From: Hoeflea sp.
GTDB taxonomy: Bacteria > Pseudomonadota > Alphaproteobacteria > Rhizobiales > Rhizobiaceae
Reading direction: 5' to 3'
DNA length: 32,883 nt
Assembly (NCBI RefSeq): GCF_030682515.1
Contig: NZ_JAUXOD010000101.1
Location: 1 to 32,883, forward strand
The position numbers and the translations under genes were made by a program. Below, in pieces: positions 22,845 to 30,592 of this stretch. How positions within the stretch are numbered: position 1 is the stretch's first letter; every line of letters begins with the position of its first letter. Under the pieces are notes generated by a model. The model saw nothing but the letters and a program-made list of their open reading frames with translations. It was not told the origin of the DNA and did not search any database.

Positions 22845-24076
22845 CCCGGCCCGGCTCGATCTTCACGGCGATGGCGATCATCGCGGCCACCGGTGCGGCG
22901 GGCGTCGCGACCGCCCAGGAACTGTCCTATTCGCAGACCGAACGCGGCCGCTACCTCGCCACCGCATCGGACTGCATCGGCTGCCACACGGATGTGGAGG
23001 GCGGCGGCGTGCCGTTCGCCGGCGGCCGCGGGCTCGAAACCCCGTTCGGGATCATCTATTCCGCCAACCTGACGCCGGATCTGGAGACGGGTCTCGGGAA
23101 ATGGACGCGGGAGGAGTTCTACCGGGCGCTCAACGAAGGCGTGAACCGCCATGGCCAGCATCTCTATCCGGCCATGCCCTATCCCTATTTCACGCTGATG
23201 CCGCGCGACGATGTCGATGCGATCTACGACTATCTGCAGACGCTTGAGCCGGTGCATGCGGAGGCGCCGGAGCACGAGCTGCCATTTCCGCTCAGCATCC
23301 GCCAGTCGGTGGCCGGGTGGAAGATGCTCTATTTCGAGGACAAGCAGTTCGTGGCCGATCCGGACCAGTCGGCGGAATGGAATCGCGGCCGCTACCTTGT
23401 GGACGGTCCGGCCCATTGCGGCGCCTGCCACACCGGGAAGACCATGTTCGGGGCCGATGACGAGGACGAGTATCTCCGTGGAGGCGCCCTGGAGAACTGG
23501 TTCGCACCCAATATTCGCGGTGGCGAGAATGGCGGCATTGCCCATTGGGAGGCCACCGACATCGTCGAATTCCTGCGCGACGGCCGGTCGCGGCATACGG
23601 CGCCGATGCAGAGGATGGGCGAGGTCGTCTATTTTTCGACCCAGCATCTCCACGACGACGATCTGGACGCGATCGCCACCTACCTCAAGAGCCTCCAGGA
23701 CCCGGCCCGGGAGGCCAGCGACAGGCCCGACGAAGCCCGCGTCGAGACGGGCGCCGCCATCTACTTCGACAATTGCGCGGCCTGCCATGCGGCGGACGGG
23801 ACCGGCGTGTCGCACATCTTTGCCTCGCTCAAGGACTCCAACAAGCTGGCTTCCGAGGACTTGTCGACCGTGATCCGCATCATCCTCGGCGGCGCGCGGG
23901 CCGAGCCGACGGAGGCAGCACCTGCCATGATCGCCATGCCGCCATTTGCCTGGAAGCTGACCGACGGGCAGATCGCCGATGTTTTGACCTATCTGCGCCA
24001 GGCTGGCGACGTGAAGGCCGGACCGGTCTCTGCCTCGACGGTGGCCGACATGCGCGCCTACCTTCAAGACCAATGA
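22841..24076 (+). CDS. Triheme cytochrome c subunit of the FAD dehydrogenase
   Basis: A 411-residue periplasmic cytochrome c with three CXXCH heme sites: CIGCH at 45-49, CGACH at 193-197 and CAACH at 312-316. A signal peptide is visible (IFTAMAIIAATGAAGVATAQ). The spacing and sequence around the sites (GRYLATASDCIGCH; GRYLVDGPAHCGACH; GAAIYFDNCAACHAADG) are those of the alcohol/gluconate dehydrogenase cytochrome c subunit. It takes electrons from the FAD/Fe-S subunit and hands them to the membrane quinone pool or oxidase. It overlaps the large subunit by ATGA. No C-terminal membrane anchor is obvious, so membrane attachment may depend on other contacts. Confidence 0.93.
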   Translation: MTRPGSIFTAMAIIAATGAAGVATAQELSYSQTERGRYLATASDCIGCHTDVEGGGVPFAGGRGLETPFGIIYSANLTPDLETGLGKWTREEFYRALNEGVNRHGQHLYPAMPYPYFTLMPRDDVDAIYDYLQTLEPVHAEAPEHELPFPLSIRQSVAGWKMLYFEDKQFVADPDQSAEWNRGRYLVDGPAHCGACHTGKTMFGADDEDEYLRGGALENWFAPNIRGGENGGIAHWEATDIVEFLRDGRSRHTAPMQRMGEVVYFSTQHLHDDDLDAIATYLKSLQDPAREASDRPDEARVETGAAIYFDNCAACHAADGTGVSHIFASLKDSNKLASEDLSTVIRIILGGARAEPTEAAPAMIAMPPFAWKLTDGQIADVLTYLRQAGDVKAGPVSASTVADMRAYLQDQ

Positions 24077-24086
24077 GGAGTGATCG

Positions 24087-24611
24087 ATGAGACCGTCCGG
24101 CTGTGCCACCCTCCTGTCCTGCGCCATCCTGGTGCTTCTGGCAGGCCCTGCCGCGAGCCAGACGCTCTATCTTGGGCAACAGGAAGTCGACACGTCGGAC
24201 GAGGGCGTCATGGACGCGGCGCTCGGACGATGCGCCGAGCTGGCGGCGGCAAGCCCGGATGCCCGCATCGCTGCCACGTTTACGCACACGCAGCCTGCTG
24301 CACCGGATCCGGTTGCGGAAGCAGCTTCAGGCCGGGACCAGCCTCGGGCGCAGGAGCCAGCGGCCGAAGCGTCGGACGAAGACCAAATTGCCGCGCAGGA
24401 TCCGGCGGCGGACATGGCTTCAGGCGACGACGGGCCTGAAGTGCAGGATCCAGTTCCGGAAACAGTGCCGGGCGCAGCGGAGCCTGCCATCGATCCCGCA
24501 ACCCTGTCGCTCGAAGCGGGCGGCGCGGCAACGTTCGAGGAAAGTTCGGAGGGCATCGATCTGGACGCAGTCACCCTGGAGGCCTGCAAGGAGGCCGGGC
24601 TGGTCTACTGA
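24087..24611 (+). CDS. Small secreted acidic protein with imperfect repeats
   Basis: Not recognised. A 174-residue protein with a Sec signal peptide (LLSCAILVLLAGPAASQ). A short conserved-looking head follows (LYLGQQEVDTSDEGVMDAAL, then GRCAELAA), and then about 75 residues of low-complexity acidic sequence. This is built from four imperfect repeats that each start with a D/E-P-V/A motif (PDPVAEAASG, QEPAAEASD, QDPAADMASG, QDPVPETVPG). The end ITLEACKEAGLVY-like segment (VTLEACKEAGLVY) carries a cysteine, so two cysteines could pair across the repeats. The ATG has GAGGAGTG before it and lies ten bases after the cytochrome gene, so it is probably the fourth gene of the dehydrogenase operon. 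Function unknown. Confidence 0.7.
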   Translation: MRPSGCATLLSCAILVLLAGPAASQTLYLGQQEVDTSDEGVMDAALGRCAELAAASPDARIAATFTHTQPAAPDPVAEAASGRDQPRAQEPAAEASDEDQIAAQDPAADMASGDDGPEVQDPVPETVPGAAEPAIDPATLSLEAGGAATFEESSEGIDLDAVTLEACKEAGLVY

Positions 24612-24678
24612 CCGCCGCTGCCGATCGATCGCGAAGCGGGTCCTGTCCCTCCCGGTGGCCGTCCCGTTTTCTGAGTGG

Positions 24679-24744
24679 CCTCGCCTCGTCGGCGGACCCG
24701 AGGCGAGGCAAGGGGCCCGGAGCTGGCTGGACAGCTCCGGGCCC
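24679..24744. terminator. Tandem hairpins between convergent genes
   Basis: Two perfect inverted repeats follow one another: a 10-bp stem CCTCGCCTCG/CGAGGCGAGG (24679-24708) and a 12-bp stem GGGCCCGGAGCT/AGCTCCGGGCCC (24713-24744) with an 8-base loop, followed by TGTCTT. They separate the dehydrogenase operon from the convergent aztD gene and probably stop both transcripts. Confidence 0.78.
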
Positions 24745-24757
24745 TGTCTTCATCGCA

Positions 24758-25996
24758 TCAGTGCGAAGCGCCCGAACCGCCGACGGCGACGATCGAGAAG
24801 GGCTGGCCTTCGACAGCAATCGTGCGCGTTTCCTCGAGGGTGCCCGCATCGAAGACCCGCACGAGCGAGTGCCGGGGATCAGTGATGGCGATCTGTCCGT
24901 CGACCACCGCAAGACGCGGCCGCGGATCGCGCCAGTGGCCGTCCTTGCTGTAGGGCTCTGTGACATTGGCCTTGGCGACGATTTCAGCCTTGATGACATC
25001 GAGAACATGCAGGTCGCCATCTTCCGTCAGGATATAGGCGTTGCGCGGCGTCGCCGGATCGAGCGTGAAATCGACGCGCCGGGTCGGAAGCTCGATCAGG
25101 CGATAGGGCTGCGCATTGTCCGGATCGATCAGCACGATCTTGTCCTCTCCATAGTTGCCGAGAAAGAACTGCATGGCCGTTCCGCCGAGCAGCGTGCCGG
25201 TGTGCGCTTTGGGAAATTCGGACGGGTAGGGGATCATCTCCAGCTTCGGTCCGTCGAGGCCGCCCGGCCGGGCGACAAGAACGCCTTCCTTGCACCCGAA
25301 GGCGACAAGGCGGGCCGAGGTGGCCTCGCCGTGGAGGTCGGTGCAGGGGGCGATGTCGCCCACCTGCTCGCCGGTCTCGTCGACGACGCGAAGACCGACG
25401 CGCGGCGGCAGTTCATCCGGTTTCGTTTCAATGTCCGTGTTAGGCACCGAGACAAGCACGTAGCTGCCCATGGTAACGGCCACACCATGGTGGGGTTTGG
25501 TGGTGTCGACCGATCTGACTTCCGCCTTGCCTTCCAGCAGAGCCGCCTCGTCGATGATGTCGGCCTTGCCGCCGCGATCGTAGAACAGGATGGCGTGATC
25601 GCCGTGCGGGACCACGTGGCCCGGGCGCCCGCCTTCAAACGTCACGGGCAGAAGCGCGGGATCGGACACCTCGAGATCGCGGTGTTCGCCGTGGTCGGAG
25701 AAACGGATGCCGGTCTTGATGGCATGCACGATGCCGGCCTCGGTCTGCGCGGCGAAAACGGTCTGTCCCGAGGCGCTGGCCGTCAGGGCGGCATAGCCCT
25801 TGAGCTCGTATCGGCCAAGTTCTTCGCCGGTTTCAAGATCGATGACGCGAACCAGAGGCTGGGTGTGGTCGGCGACGAAGATGCGCCATGCCTCCGTCGT
25901 GTCCTGATCCGTGTCCGCCATCGCGCCGGGGACCAGGAACAGCGTGGTGACTGCCAAGGCGGACAGCAACTGGTTTCGGAGTAGAGACAATCTCAT
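24758..25996 (-). CDS. aztD: Periplasmic zinc metallochaperone AztD
   Basis: A 412-residue secreted protein that looks like a beta-propeller. The signal peptide is LLSALAVTTLFLVPGAMA. The mature start AWRIFVADHTQPLVRVIDLE followed by TGEELGRYELKG, and the metal-type cluster IRFSDHGEHRDLEVSDPALL, PGHVVPHGDHAILFYDRGG and TTKPHHGVAVTMGSYVLVSV, match AztD. AztD is the zinc chaperone that loads the AztC binding protein in Paracoccus. The histidine-rich segments are the likely zinc sites. The chosen ATG has AGGA at good spacing; an upstream in-frame ATG adds 13 basic residues and is less likely. No aztABC genes are in the window. It stands divergent from a B12-riboswitch importer operon, with a shared inverted repeat between. 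Confidence 0.82.
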   Translation of the reverse strand: MRLSLLRNQLLSALAVTTLFLVPGAMADTDQDTTEAWRIFVADHTQPLVRVIDLETGEELGRYELKGYAALTASASGQTVFAAQTEAGIVHAIKTGIRFSDHGEHRDLEVSDPALLPVTFEGGRPGHVVPHGDHAILFYDRGGKADIIDEAALLEGKAEVRSVDTTKPHHGVAVTMGSYVLVSVPNTDIETKPDELPPRVGLRVVDETGEQVGDIAPCTDLHGEATSARLVAFGCKEGVLVARPGGLDGPKLEMIPYPSEFPKAHTGTLLGGTAMQFFLGNYGEDKIVLIDPDNAQPYRLIELPTRRVDFTLDPATPRNAYILTEDGDLHVLDVIKAEIVAKANVTEPYSKDGHWRDPRPRLAVVDGQIAITDPRHSLVRVFDAGTLEETRTIAVEGQPFSIVAVGGSGASH

Positions 25997-26098
25997 TGGT
26001 TTCTTCCTTTTTTTGACAACGGCTTGGCGTTCCATGGGGTCCGCCCGTCACGCGGCGTAACTGTTCGACATAGTCCCGGCCGCGGCTATTTGAAATAA

Positions 26099-26139
26099 AT
26101 GTTATTACGTTACGTTTCTGTTGACGAACGTAATAACAT
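26099..26139. promoter_or_regulatory. Inverted repeat in the divergent aztD/importer promoter region
   Basis: A perfect 13-bp inverted repeat, ATGTTATTACGTT ... AACGTAATAACAT, with a 15-base spacer. TTACGTT is also repeated directly at 26110. The left arm with its flank (AAATGTTAT, then TTACGTTTC) resembles a Zur-type box of the form GAAATGTTAT-N-ATAACATTTC, as expected before a zinc chaperone gene. Assignment to Zur is inferred; the symmetry itself is seen directly. Confidence 0.7.
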
Positions 26140-26149
26140 CACATAGACA
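26121..26149 (+). promoter_or_regulatory. Promoter of the riboswitch-importer operon
   Basis: TTGACG (26121-26126) and TAGACA (26144-26149) are spaced by 17 bases, a good sigma-70-type promoter reading toward the riboswitch. The 17-base spacer begins with the right arm of the inverted repeat (26127-26139), so a protein bound to that arm would occupy the promoter. Confidence 0.6.
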
Positions 26150-26366
26150 ATCGCTGTCAACCCCGGAGGCGGCGATGAACGATCTTTGTCTGGACTCAAA
26201 CACTCTGGCGCCTGGCAGTCAGGCCGAAACCTTTGCGCCCCAGCTGGCCGGCGGGATTTCGGCGCGCAAGGTGCTTCTGGAGCCGGCGCGGCCAGATAAG
26301 GCCGGTTGCGAAAGCGGAAGCCAACTCCGCCTTGACTGGCGCTCAGCTTCTGCTCTAACTGGCCGT

Positions 26367-26570
26367 GACGGTTCCCCTACCCAAGAAGTGGAGGGGAATA
26401 ATAGGGAACACGGTGCGGATGACCCGAATGGGGCCAAAACCGTGGCTGCCCCCGCAACTGTAAGCGGATTGCCGTCCACCCTCGTGGCGCGAAAGCGTCA
26501 TGCCACTGCACCAGATGGTGCGGGAAGGCAGGTGGACAGCAGATATTCGTGAGCCAGGAGACCTGCCGTC
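26367..26570 (+). promoter_or_regulatory. Cobalamin (B12) riboswitch
   Basis: The conserved core of the B12 aptamer is present in order. The P1 stem is GACGG (26367) with CCGTC (26566). Then come GGGAACACGGTGCGGATGAC, CCGCAACTGTAAGCGG, the B12-box heptamer GCCACTG (26502-26508), GGGAAGGCAGGTGGA and AGCCAGGAGACCTGCC. It binds adenosylcobalamin or a related form and lowers expression of genes downstream when B12 is plentiful. A short CAGGC/GCCTG hairpin (26590-26605) and the AGGAG at 26610 could be part of the expression platform. A short open frame from 26175 across the aptamer is a shadow. The 200 bases between the promoter and the aptamer contain no gene that I can support. Confidence 0.95.
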
Positions 26571-26620
26571 ACCCATCGATCCACAGTCACAGGCGGGGTT
26601 GCCTGGAACAGGAGCATTGA

Positions 26621-26704
26621 ATGAAGATCATCAGCGCCTCACAGCGCGACCTCGCGCTTCTATTCCCCGATTCTGCCGATTGTCCGATCGCGCGGATGGC
26701 CTGA
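26621..26704 (+). CDS. 27-codon leader ORF between riboswitch and importer
   Basis: An ATG with a strong AGGAG ribosome binding site, six bases upstream, opens a 27-residue peptide that starts MKIISASQRDLALLFPD and ends IARMA. It lies 50 bases after the aptamer and 64 bases before the binding-protein gene. It has no repeated-residue stretch of the attenuator type. A riboswitch that hides this ribosome binding site would control this ORF first. Whether the peptide matters or is only read through is unknown. Confidence 0.4.
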   Translation: MKIISASQRDLALLFPDSADCPIARMA

Positions 26705-26768
26705 CCGCCTTCCGTGCCGTTCCTTCATGCCGTCTTGTGCGGCTCATAGTCATATTCGGGGATTTTCC

Positions 26769-27794
26769 ATGATATTTTTTTCCAGAACGCCGTTTAGGGC
26801 GGCCGTCCTTCTTGCGTCTTTCGTACCTGCCGGCTTCGCTGCCCAGGCCGCGGAGACTGTCTATCCGCTGACCCTTGAAAACTGCGGCCGGCAGGTGACC
26901 CTCCAGGCCGCGCCTTCGCGGACCGTCGCCATCGGCCAGAGCAGCACCGAGATCCTCTATCTGCTGGGCCTCGCCGACAAGGTCGCAGGCACCGCGCGCT
27001 GGGTCGGTCCGGTGCTCAAGGGCTATGAGGAGGTCAATGCCGGCGTCCACCGCCTGGCCGACAATGATCCGAGCTTCGAGAGCGTGCTGGCCCTCAAGCC
27101 CGACATGATCGCCGTCCAGTTCCAGGGCCAGGTCGGCCCGGAAGGGGCTGTGGCCACGCCCGAGCAGTTCGAGGAGCTGGGCATTGCGGTCTACACCTCG
27201 CCGTCCGATTGCGTCGGCAAGGAAAATGCCAATGCCGGCGACGGCGTGCGCCACCAGGTCTTCACCATGGATCTTGTCCATCGGGAAATCCGCGATCTGG
27301 CGCTCATCTACAATGTCCAGGACAAGGGCGAGGAGGTTGTCGCCGACCTCAAGCAGCGCGAAGAGGCAGCCCGCGCGACGATCGCCTCGGCCGAGGGCAA
27401 GCTTTCAGCGGTGTTCTGGTTCTCGAGTGCCGCGGACGCCGATCCCTATGTGGCAGGGAAGAACGGCGCGTCCGCCTACATCATGTCGGCGCTGGGCATC
27501 GAGAACATCATCACCACCGAGGAGGAATGGCCGACGGTGGGCTGGGAAACCATCGCCAAGGCCGCGCCGACCTTGATCGTCGCCGGCGCGATGGAGCGCC
27601 GCCGCCATCCGCAGGACAGTCTTGAGTCCAAGCTCGACTTTCTCAAGTCCGATCCGGTTGCAAGCCTGATGCCGGCGGTGACCAACGGCCATGTGTTCGC
27701 CATGGACGCGCAATCCATGAACCCGACGATCCGGACGATCGAGGGGATCGAGGTGCTGGCCGACAGCATCGCCAAGGCTGGCCTGGCCAAATGA
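26769..27794 (+). CDS. Periplasmic substrate-binding protein, BtuF/FecB type
   Basis: A 341-residue periplasmic binding protein. The signal peptide (FRAAVLLASFVPAGFAAQAA) is cut before ETVYPLTLENCGRQVTLQAA. The first half, AIGQSSTEILYLLGLADKVAG and ESVLALKPDMIAVQFQGQVG, has the pattern of BtuF and siderophore-binding proteins of the class with a rigid helix between lobes. The second half includes IIATTEEEW-like VGWETIAKAAPTLIVAGA (WETIAKAAPTLIVAGA). ATG with GGGGA upstream is the sensible start. It serves the permease and ATPase that follow with ATGA overlaps. B12 control suggests cobalamin or another corrinoid; a metal chelate is the alternative, given aztD next door. Confidence 0.87.
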   Translation: MIFFSRTPFRAAVLLASFVPAGFAAQAAETVYPLTLENCGRQVTLQAAPSRTVAIGQSSTEILYLLGLADKVAGTARWVGPVLKGYEEVNAGVHRLADNDPSFESVLALKPDMIAVQFQGQVGPEGAVATPEQFEELGIAVYTSPSDCVGKENANAGDGVRHQVFTMDLVHREIRDLALIYNVQDKGEEVVADLKQREEAARATIASAEGKLSAVFWFSSAADADPYVAGKNGASAYIMSALGIENIITTEEEWPTVGWETIAKAAPTLIVAGAMERRRHPQDSLESKLDFLKSDPVASLMPAVTNGHVFAMDAQSMNPTIRTIEGIEVLADSIAKAGLAK

Positions 27795-28819
27795 GCCGTG
27801 TCCCGCACTCGACGGGACGGACGGGCGCGGGCTTAGCCGCGCTCGTCATTCTCGTGGCGGCGCTGTGGATGGGGGCTGCAATCGGTGAAACATCGATCCC
27901 GTTTTCGACCGTCGCGCAGACCATCGCCAACCGGCTGTGGAACGCCGGCTATCCGCTGGAGCCGATCGACGAGGGCATTGTCTGGAGCTACCGGCTGAGC
28001 CGCGCGGTGATCGCGGCTGCCTGCGGCGCCGCGCTGGCGCTGTCGGGGGTGGTGCTGCAGTCGCTGCTGCGCAACCCGCTGGCCGACCCCTATCTGCTGG
28101 GCATTTCCGCGGGCGCCTCGACCGGCGCGGTCAGCGTCGCGATCCTCGGCGTGGGCGCCGGCTACCTGACGCTGCCGCTCGGCGCCTTCATCGGCGCCGT
28201 CGTGGCCTTCGCGCTGGTCAGCCTGCTGGCGCTCAAGGCCGGGCGGGGCACTGCGGCGATCATCCTGGCGGGCGTCGCCGGGTCGCAGCTGTTCAATGCG
28301 CTGACCTCGTTCATCGTCACCAAGGCGGCCACGGCGGAGCAGGCCCGCGGCATCATGTTCTGGCTGCTCGGAAACCTGTCGGGCGTGCGCTGGCCCGACG
28401 CCTGGCTGGCGGTGCCGGCGGCCCTCGTGGGCCTCGTCGTGTGCATCTGGCACGCCCGTGCGCTCGATGCCTTCACCTTCGGCTCCGAATCGGCGGCAGC
28501 GCTCGGCATTTCGGTGCGGCGCACCTATTTCGTCCTCGTCGGGATCGCAGCGATGATGACCGCCGTCATGGTCTCGATCGTCGGATCGATCGGCTTCGTC
28601 GGCCTCGTCATTCCCCATGCCGCGCGCCTGATCGTGGGGGTCCGCCACGGCGTGCTGCTGCCGGCGTCCGCCCTGATCGGCGCGGTCTTCATGATCCTTG
28701 CCGACATCCTGTCGCGCACCATCATCCCCGGCCAGGTGCTGCCGATCGGCGTCATCACCGCGCTGGTCGGCGCGCCCGCCTTCGCCCTGATCCTCGCCCA
28801 AAGGAGGGAGCGCGCATGA
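27791..28819 (+). CDS. ABC transporter permease, BtuC/FecCD family
   Basis: A 342-residue inner-membrane permease of the FecCD family with about nine to ten hydrophobic segments. Diagnostic motifs are RLSRAVIAAACGAALALSGV, LQSLLRNPLADPYLLGISAG with ASTGA (the family start-region signature) and VGSIGFVGLVIPHAARLIVG near the C-terminus, the loop that docks on the ATPase. The ATG overlaps the binding-protein stop and the end overlaps the ATPase start (ATGA on both sides). It moves large ligands such as cobalamin, heme or siderophores. The exact ligand is not visible. Confidence 0.94.
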   Translation: MSRVPHSTGRTGAGLAALVILVAALWMGAAIGETSIPFSTVAQTIANRLWNAGYPLEPIDEGIVWSYRLSRAVIAAACGAALALSGVVLQSLLRNPLADPYLLGISAGASTGAVSVAILGVGAGYLTLPLGAFIGAVVAFALVSLLALKAGRGTAAIILAGVAGSQLFNALTSFIVTKAATAEQARGIMFWLLGNLSGVRWPDAWLAVPAALVGLVVCIWHARALDAFTFGSESAAALGISVRRTYFVLVGIAAMMTAVMVSIVGSIGFVGLVIPHAARLIVGVRHGVLLPASALIGAVFMILADILSRTIIPGQVLPIGVITALVGAPAFALILAQRRERA

Positions 28820-29634
28820 TTCTTTCGGCCAGCCAAGTCTCCTGGTCCGCCGGCGGGACCGAGATCCTCAGGGACATCACGCTTGCGGTCGAGGCGGGCG
28901 AGTTTCTCGGCATCATCGGCCCCAACGGGTCAGGCAAGACGAGCCTGATGGCGCTGCTCTCGGGCATCCGAAAGCCGCGGTCGGGCGAAGTGATGCTCGA
29001 TGGCGCGCCGATCGGGTCTTTGGGCCGGCGCGCCGTCGCCCAGCGCCTGGCGCTGGTCGAGCAGCAGGCCGAGACCGGCGAGCGGATCACCGCGCGGCAG
29101 GCGGTCGAGATCGGCCGCACGCCCTATCTCGGGCCGCTGACGCCCTGGTCGGCGGAGGACGACAGGATCGTCGACGCCGCGCTCGCCAATGTCGACATGG
29201 CGCATCTTGCGGGACGGACCTGGCACACGCTGTCGGGCGGCGAGCGCCAGCGGCTGCATATCGCCCGCGCCCTTGCCCAGCAGCCGGACATCCTGCTGCT
29301 CGACGAGCCGACGAACCATCTCGACATCGGCCACCAGATCAGCCTGCTCGACCTGGTGCAGCGGCAGGAACTCACCGTGGTGGCGGCGCTGCATGACCTC
29401 AATCATGCGGCGATGTATTGCGACCGGATCGCGGTGATGCAGTCAGGCCGCCTGGCAGCACTCGGCCGGCCCCGCGATGTGCTGAGCGTCGAGCTCATTC
29501 GCGACGTGTTCGGCGTCGACGCGGAGATCGAGCTCGACGAGGGCGGGCTCTGCCACCTGCGCTTCCTGACGCAGCGGTCGCAGGGGCGCGTCAAGGCCGT
29601 GCGGCCGGCCCTTCGGTCCGCGCTGGGGAGCTGA
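28816..29634 (+). CDS. ABC transporter ATP-binding protein, BtuD/FecE type
   Basis: A 272-residue ATPase. Walker A GIIGPNGSGKTSLM, signature LSGGERQRLHIARALAQQ, Walker B DILLLDEPTNHLD and H-loop VVAALHDLNHAAMYCDRIAV are intact. ARQAVEIGRTPYLGPLTPWS is the helical-domain sequence typical of FecE/BtuD proteins. The ATG overlaps the permease stop; a longer open frame upstream in this frame is a shadow of the permease. The C-terminus (VFGVDAEIELDEGGLCHLRF) is the usual short regulatory end. It completes the three-part importer. Confidence 0.94.
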   Translation: MILSASQVSWSAGGTEILRDITLAVEAGEFLGIIGPNGSGKTSLMALLSGIRKPRSGEVMLDGAPIGSLGRRAVAQRLALVEQQAETGERITARQAVEIGRTPYLGPLTPWSAEDDRIVDAALANVDMAHLAGRTWHTLSGGERQRLHIARALAQQPDILLLDEPTNHLDIGHQISLLDLVQRQELTVVAALHDLNHAAMYCDRIAVMQSGRLAALGRPRDVLSVELIRDVFGVDAEIELDEGGLCHLRFLTQRSQGRVKAVRPALRSALGS

Positions 29635-29639
29635 GGCCG

Positions 29640-30425
29640 ATGGACATGCGCAATCACGATCTCAAGGAAGACATCCGCGACTACTGGTCGGAGCGTTCCA
29701 GGAGCTTCGATCACGACTTCGGCCACCGCATTCCCCAAGGGCCGGAACACGATGCCTGGGCCAGGGCGGTGCGCGAAGCGATCGGTCCGGAGCCGAAGAA
29801 GGTGCTCGAGCTTGCCTGCGGCACCGGCGAGGTGACCCGGGTTCTGCTGTCGCTCGGCCATGAGGTGACGGGGCTCGACTTCTCCGAAGCCATGCTCGGC
29901 GTCGCCCGCGCCAAGCATGAAGGCAACGGGCGGGCGCGCTTCATCCTGGCCGATGCCGAACGCACGATGGAGCCCGGGGAAACCTATGACGCGGTGATCT
30001 GCCGGCATCTGGTGTGGACGCTGACCGAACCCGAGCGGGCGCTCGACGACTGGTTCAGGGTGCTCAAGCCCGGCGGCCGGCTCGTCATTTTCGACGGGGA
30101 CTGGGCGAGGCCCACGCAAGCGGGGCGGCTTGCGGCCCTTGGGATCCGGCTGATCGAGCGCTTCACCGGCGCCGATCCCCAGTCCGACGCCGCCATGAGC
30201 CGGAGGCATGCGAGCATCATGGCGCGGCTGCCGTTCTGCGAGGGGCTGACGGCCGAACGGCTTCGTCCGCTTGCGCAAGACGCGGGCTTCGAGGCCATCC
30301 GCACGCCCTCGCACCGGCCGATCACCGCCGCCCAGCGCCGGACCGCCACGCTGCGAGACAGCCTGCGCACCCGGGTCTACCGCCGCTTCATCCTGGTCGC
30401 CTCCCGCCCCACGGCTGCGCCATAG
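29640..30425 (+). CDS. Class I SAM-dependent methyltransferase of the B12-controlled operon
   Basis: A 261-residue methyltransferase that starts five bases after the ATPase stop, so it belongs to the importer operon. Motif I KVLELACGTGEVTRVLLSLG binds SAM, with the acidic residue at VTGLDFSEAML. Motif II is YDAVICRHLVWTLTEPERAL and motif III RVLKPGGRLVIFDGDW. An N-terminal IRDYWSERSRSFDHDFGHRI helix precedes the fold. It is not similar in detail to CobI-type B12-ring methylases (class III), so it is not one of the corrin-pathway enzymes. It probably modifies the imported ligand or a chelator. That role is inferred from operon context. Confidence 0.83.
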   Translation: MDMRNHDLKEDIRDYWSERSRSFDHDFGHRIPQGPEHDAWARAVREAIGPEPKKVLELACGTGEVTRVLLSLGHEVTGLDFSEAMLGVARAKHEGNGRARFILADAERTMEPGETYDAVICRHLVWTLTEPERALDDWFRVLKPGGRLVIFDGDWARPTQAGRLAALGIRLIERFTGADPQSDAAMSRRHASIMARLPFCEGLTAERLRPLAQDAGFEAIRTPSHRPITAAQRRTATLRDSLRTRVYRRFILVASRPTAAP

Positions 30426-30430
30426 TGCGT

Positions 30431-30456
30431 GGCCGGCGCCTGCATGGCGCCGGGCC
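30431..30456 (+). terminator. GC-rich hairpin after the methyltransferase
   Basis: CCGGCGCC pairs perfectly with GGCGCCGG around a five-base loop, with GG/CC outside, just after the stop; TTCC follows. It probably ends the importer operon. The rest of the 372-base gap up to the integrase holds the two att-like repeats and no supported gene. Confidence 0.6.
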
Positions 30457-30574
30457 TTCCCATCTGCGCAAGGAGGCATCAACCGTATCCGATCGCCGCC
30501 GACCGCAGCCTGCGGCATCCGCAAGGGTGGCCGTGAGCCTGTCGGCCGTCAAAAAACTGAGGACATTGGCGGGG

Positions 30575-30592
30575 ATGGCGGAGGGGATGGGA
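30575..30592 (-). repeat. att-like repeat, copy 1
   Basis: An 18-bp sequence repeated 117 bases later with a single mismatch. On the minus strand it reads TCCCATCCCCTCCGCCAT. The form TCCCATCCTCTCCGCCA resembles the last 17 bases of a serine-type tRNA (T-stem end, acceptor strand, G discriminator, CCA). No tRNA body is attached, so it would be a remnant attachment site. Confidence 0.45.

Noticed and set aside
26121-26552. A 143-codon frame across the riboswitch
   Set aside because: It overlaps the promoter and the conserved B12 aptamer; no protein features.
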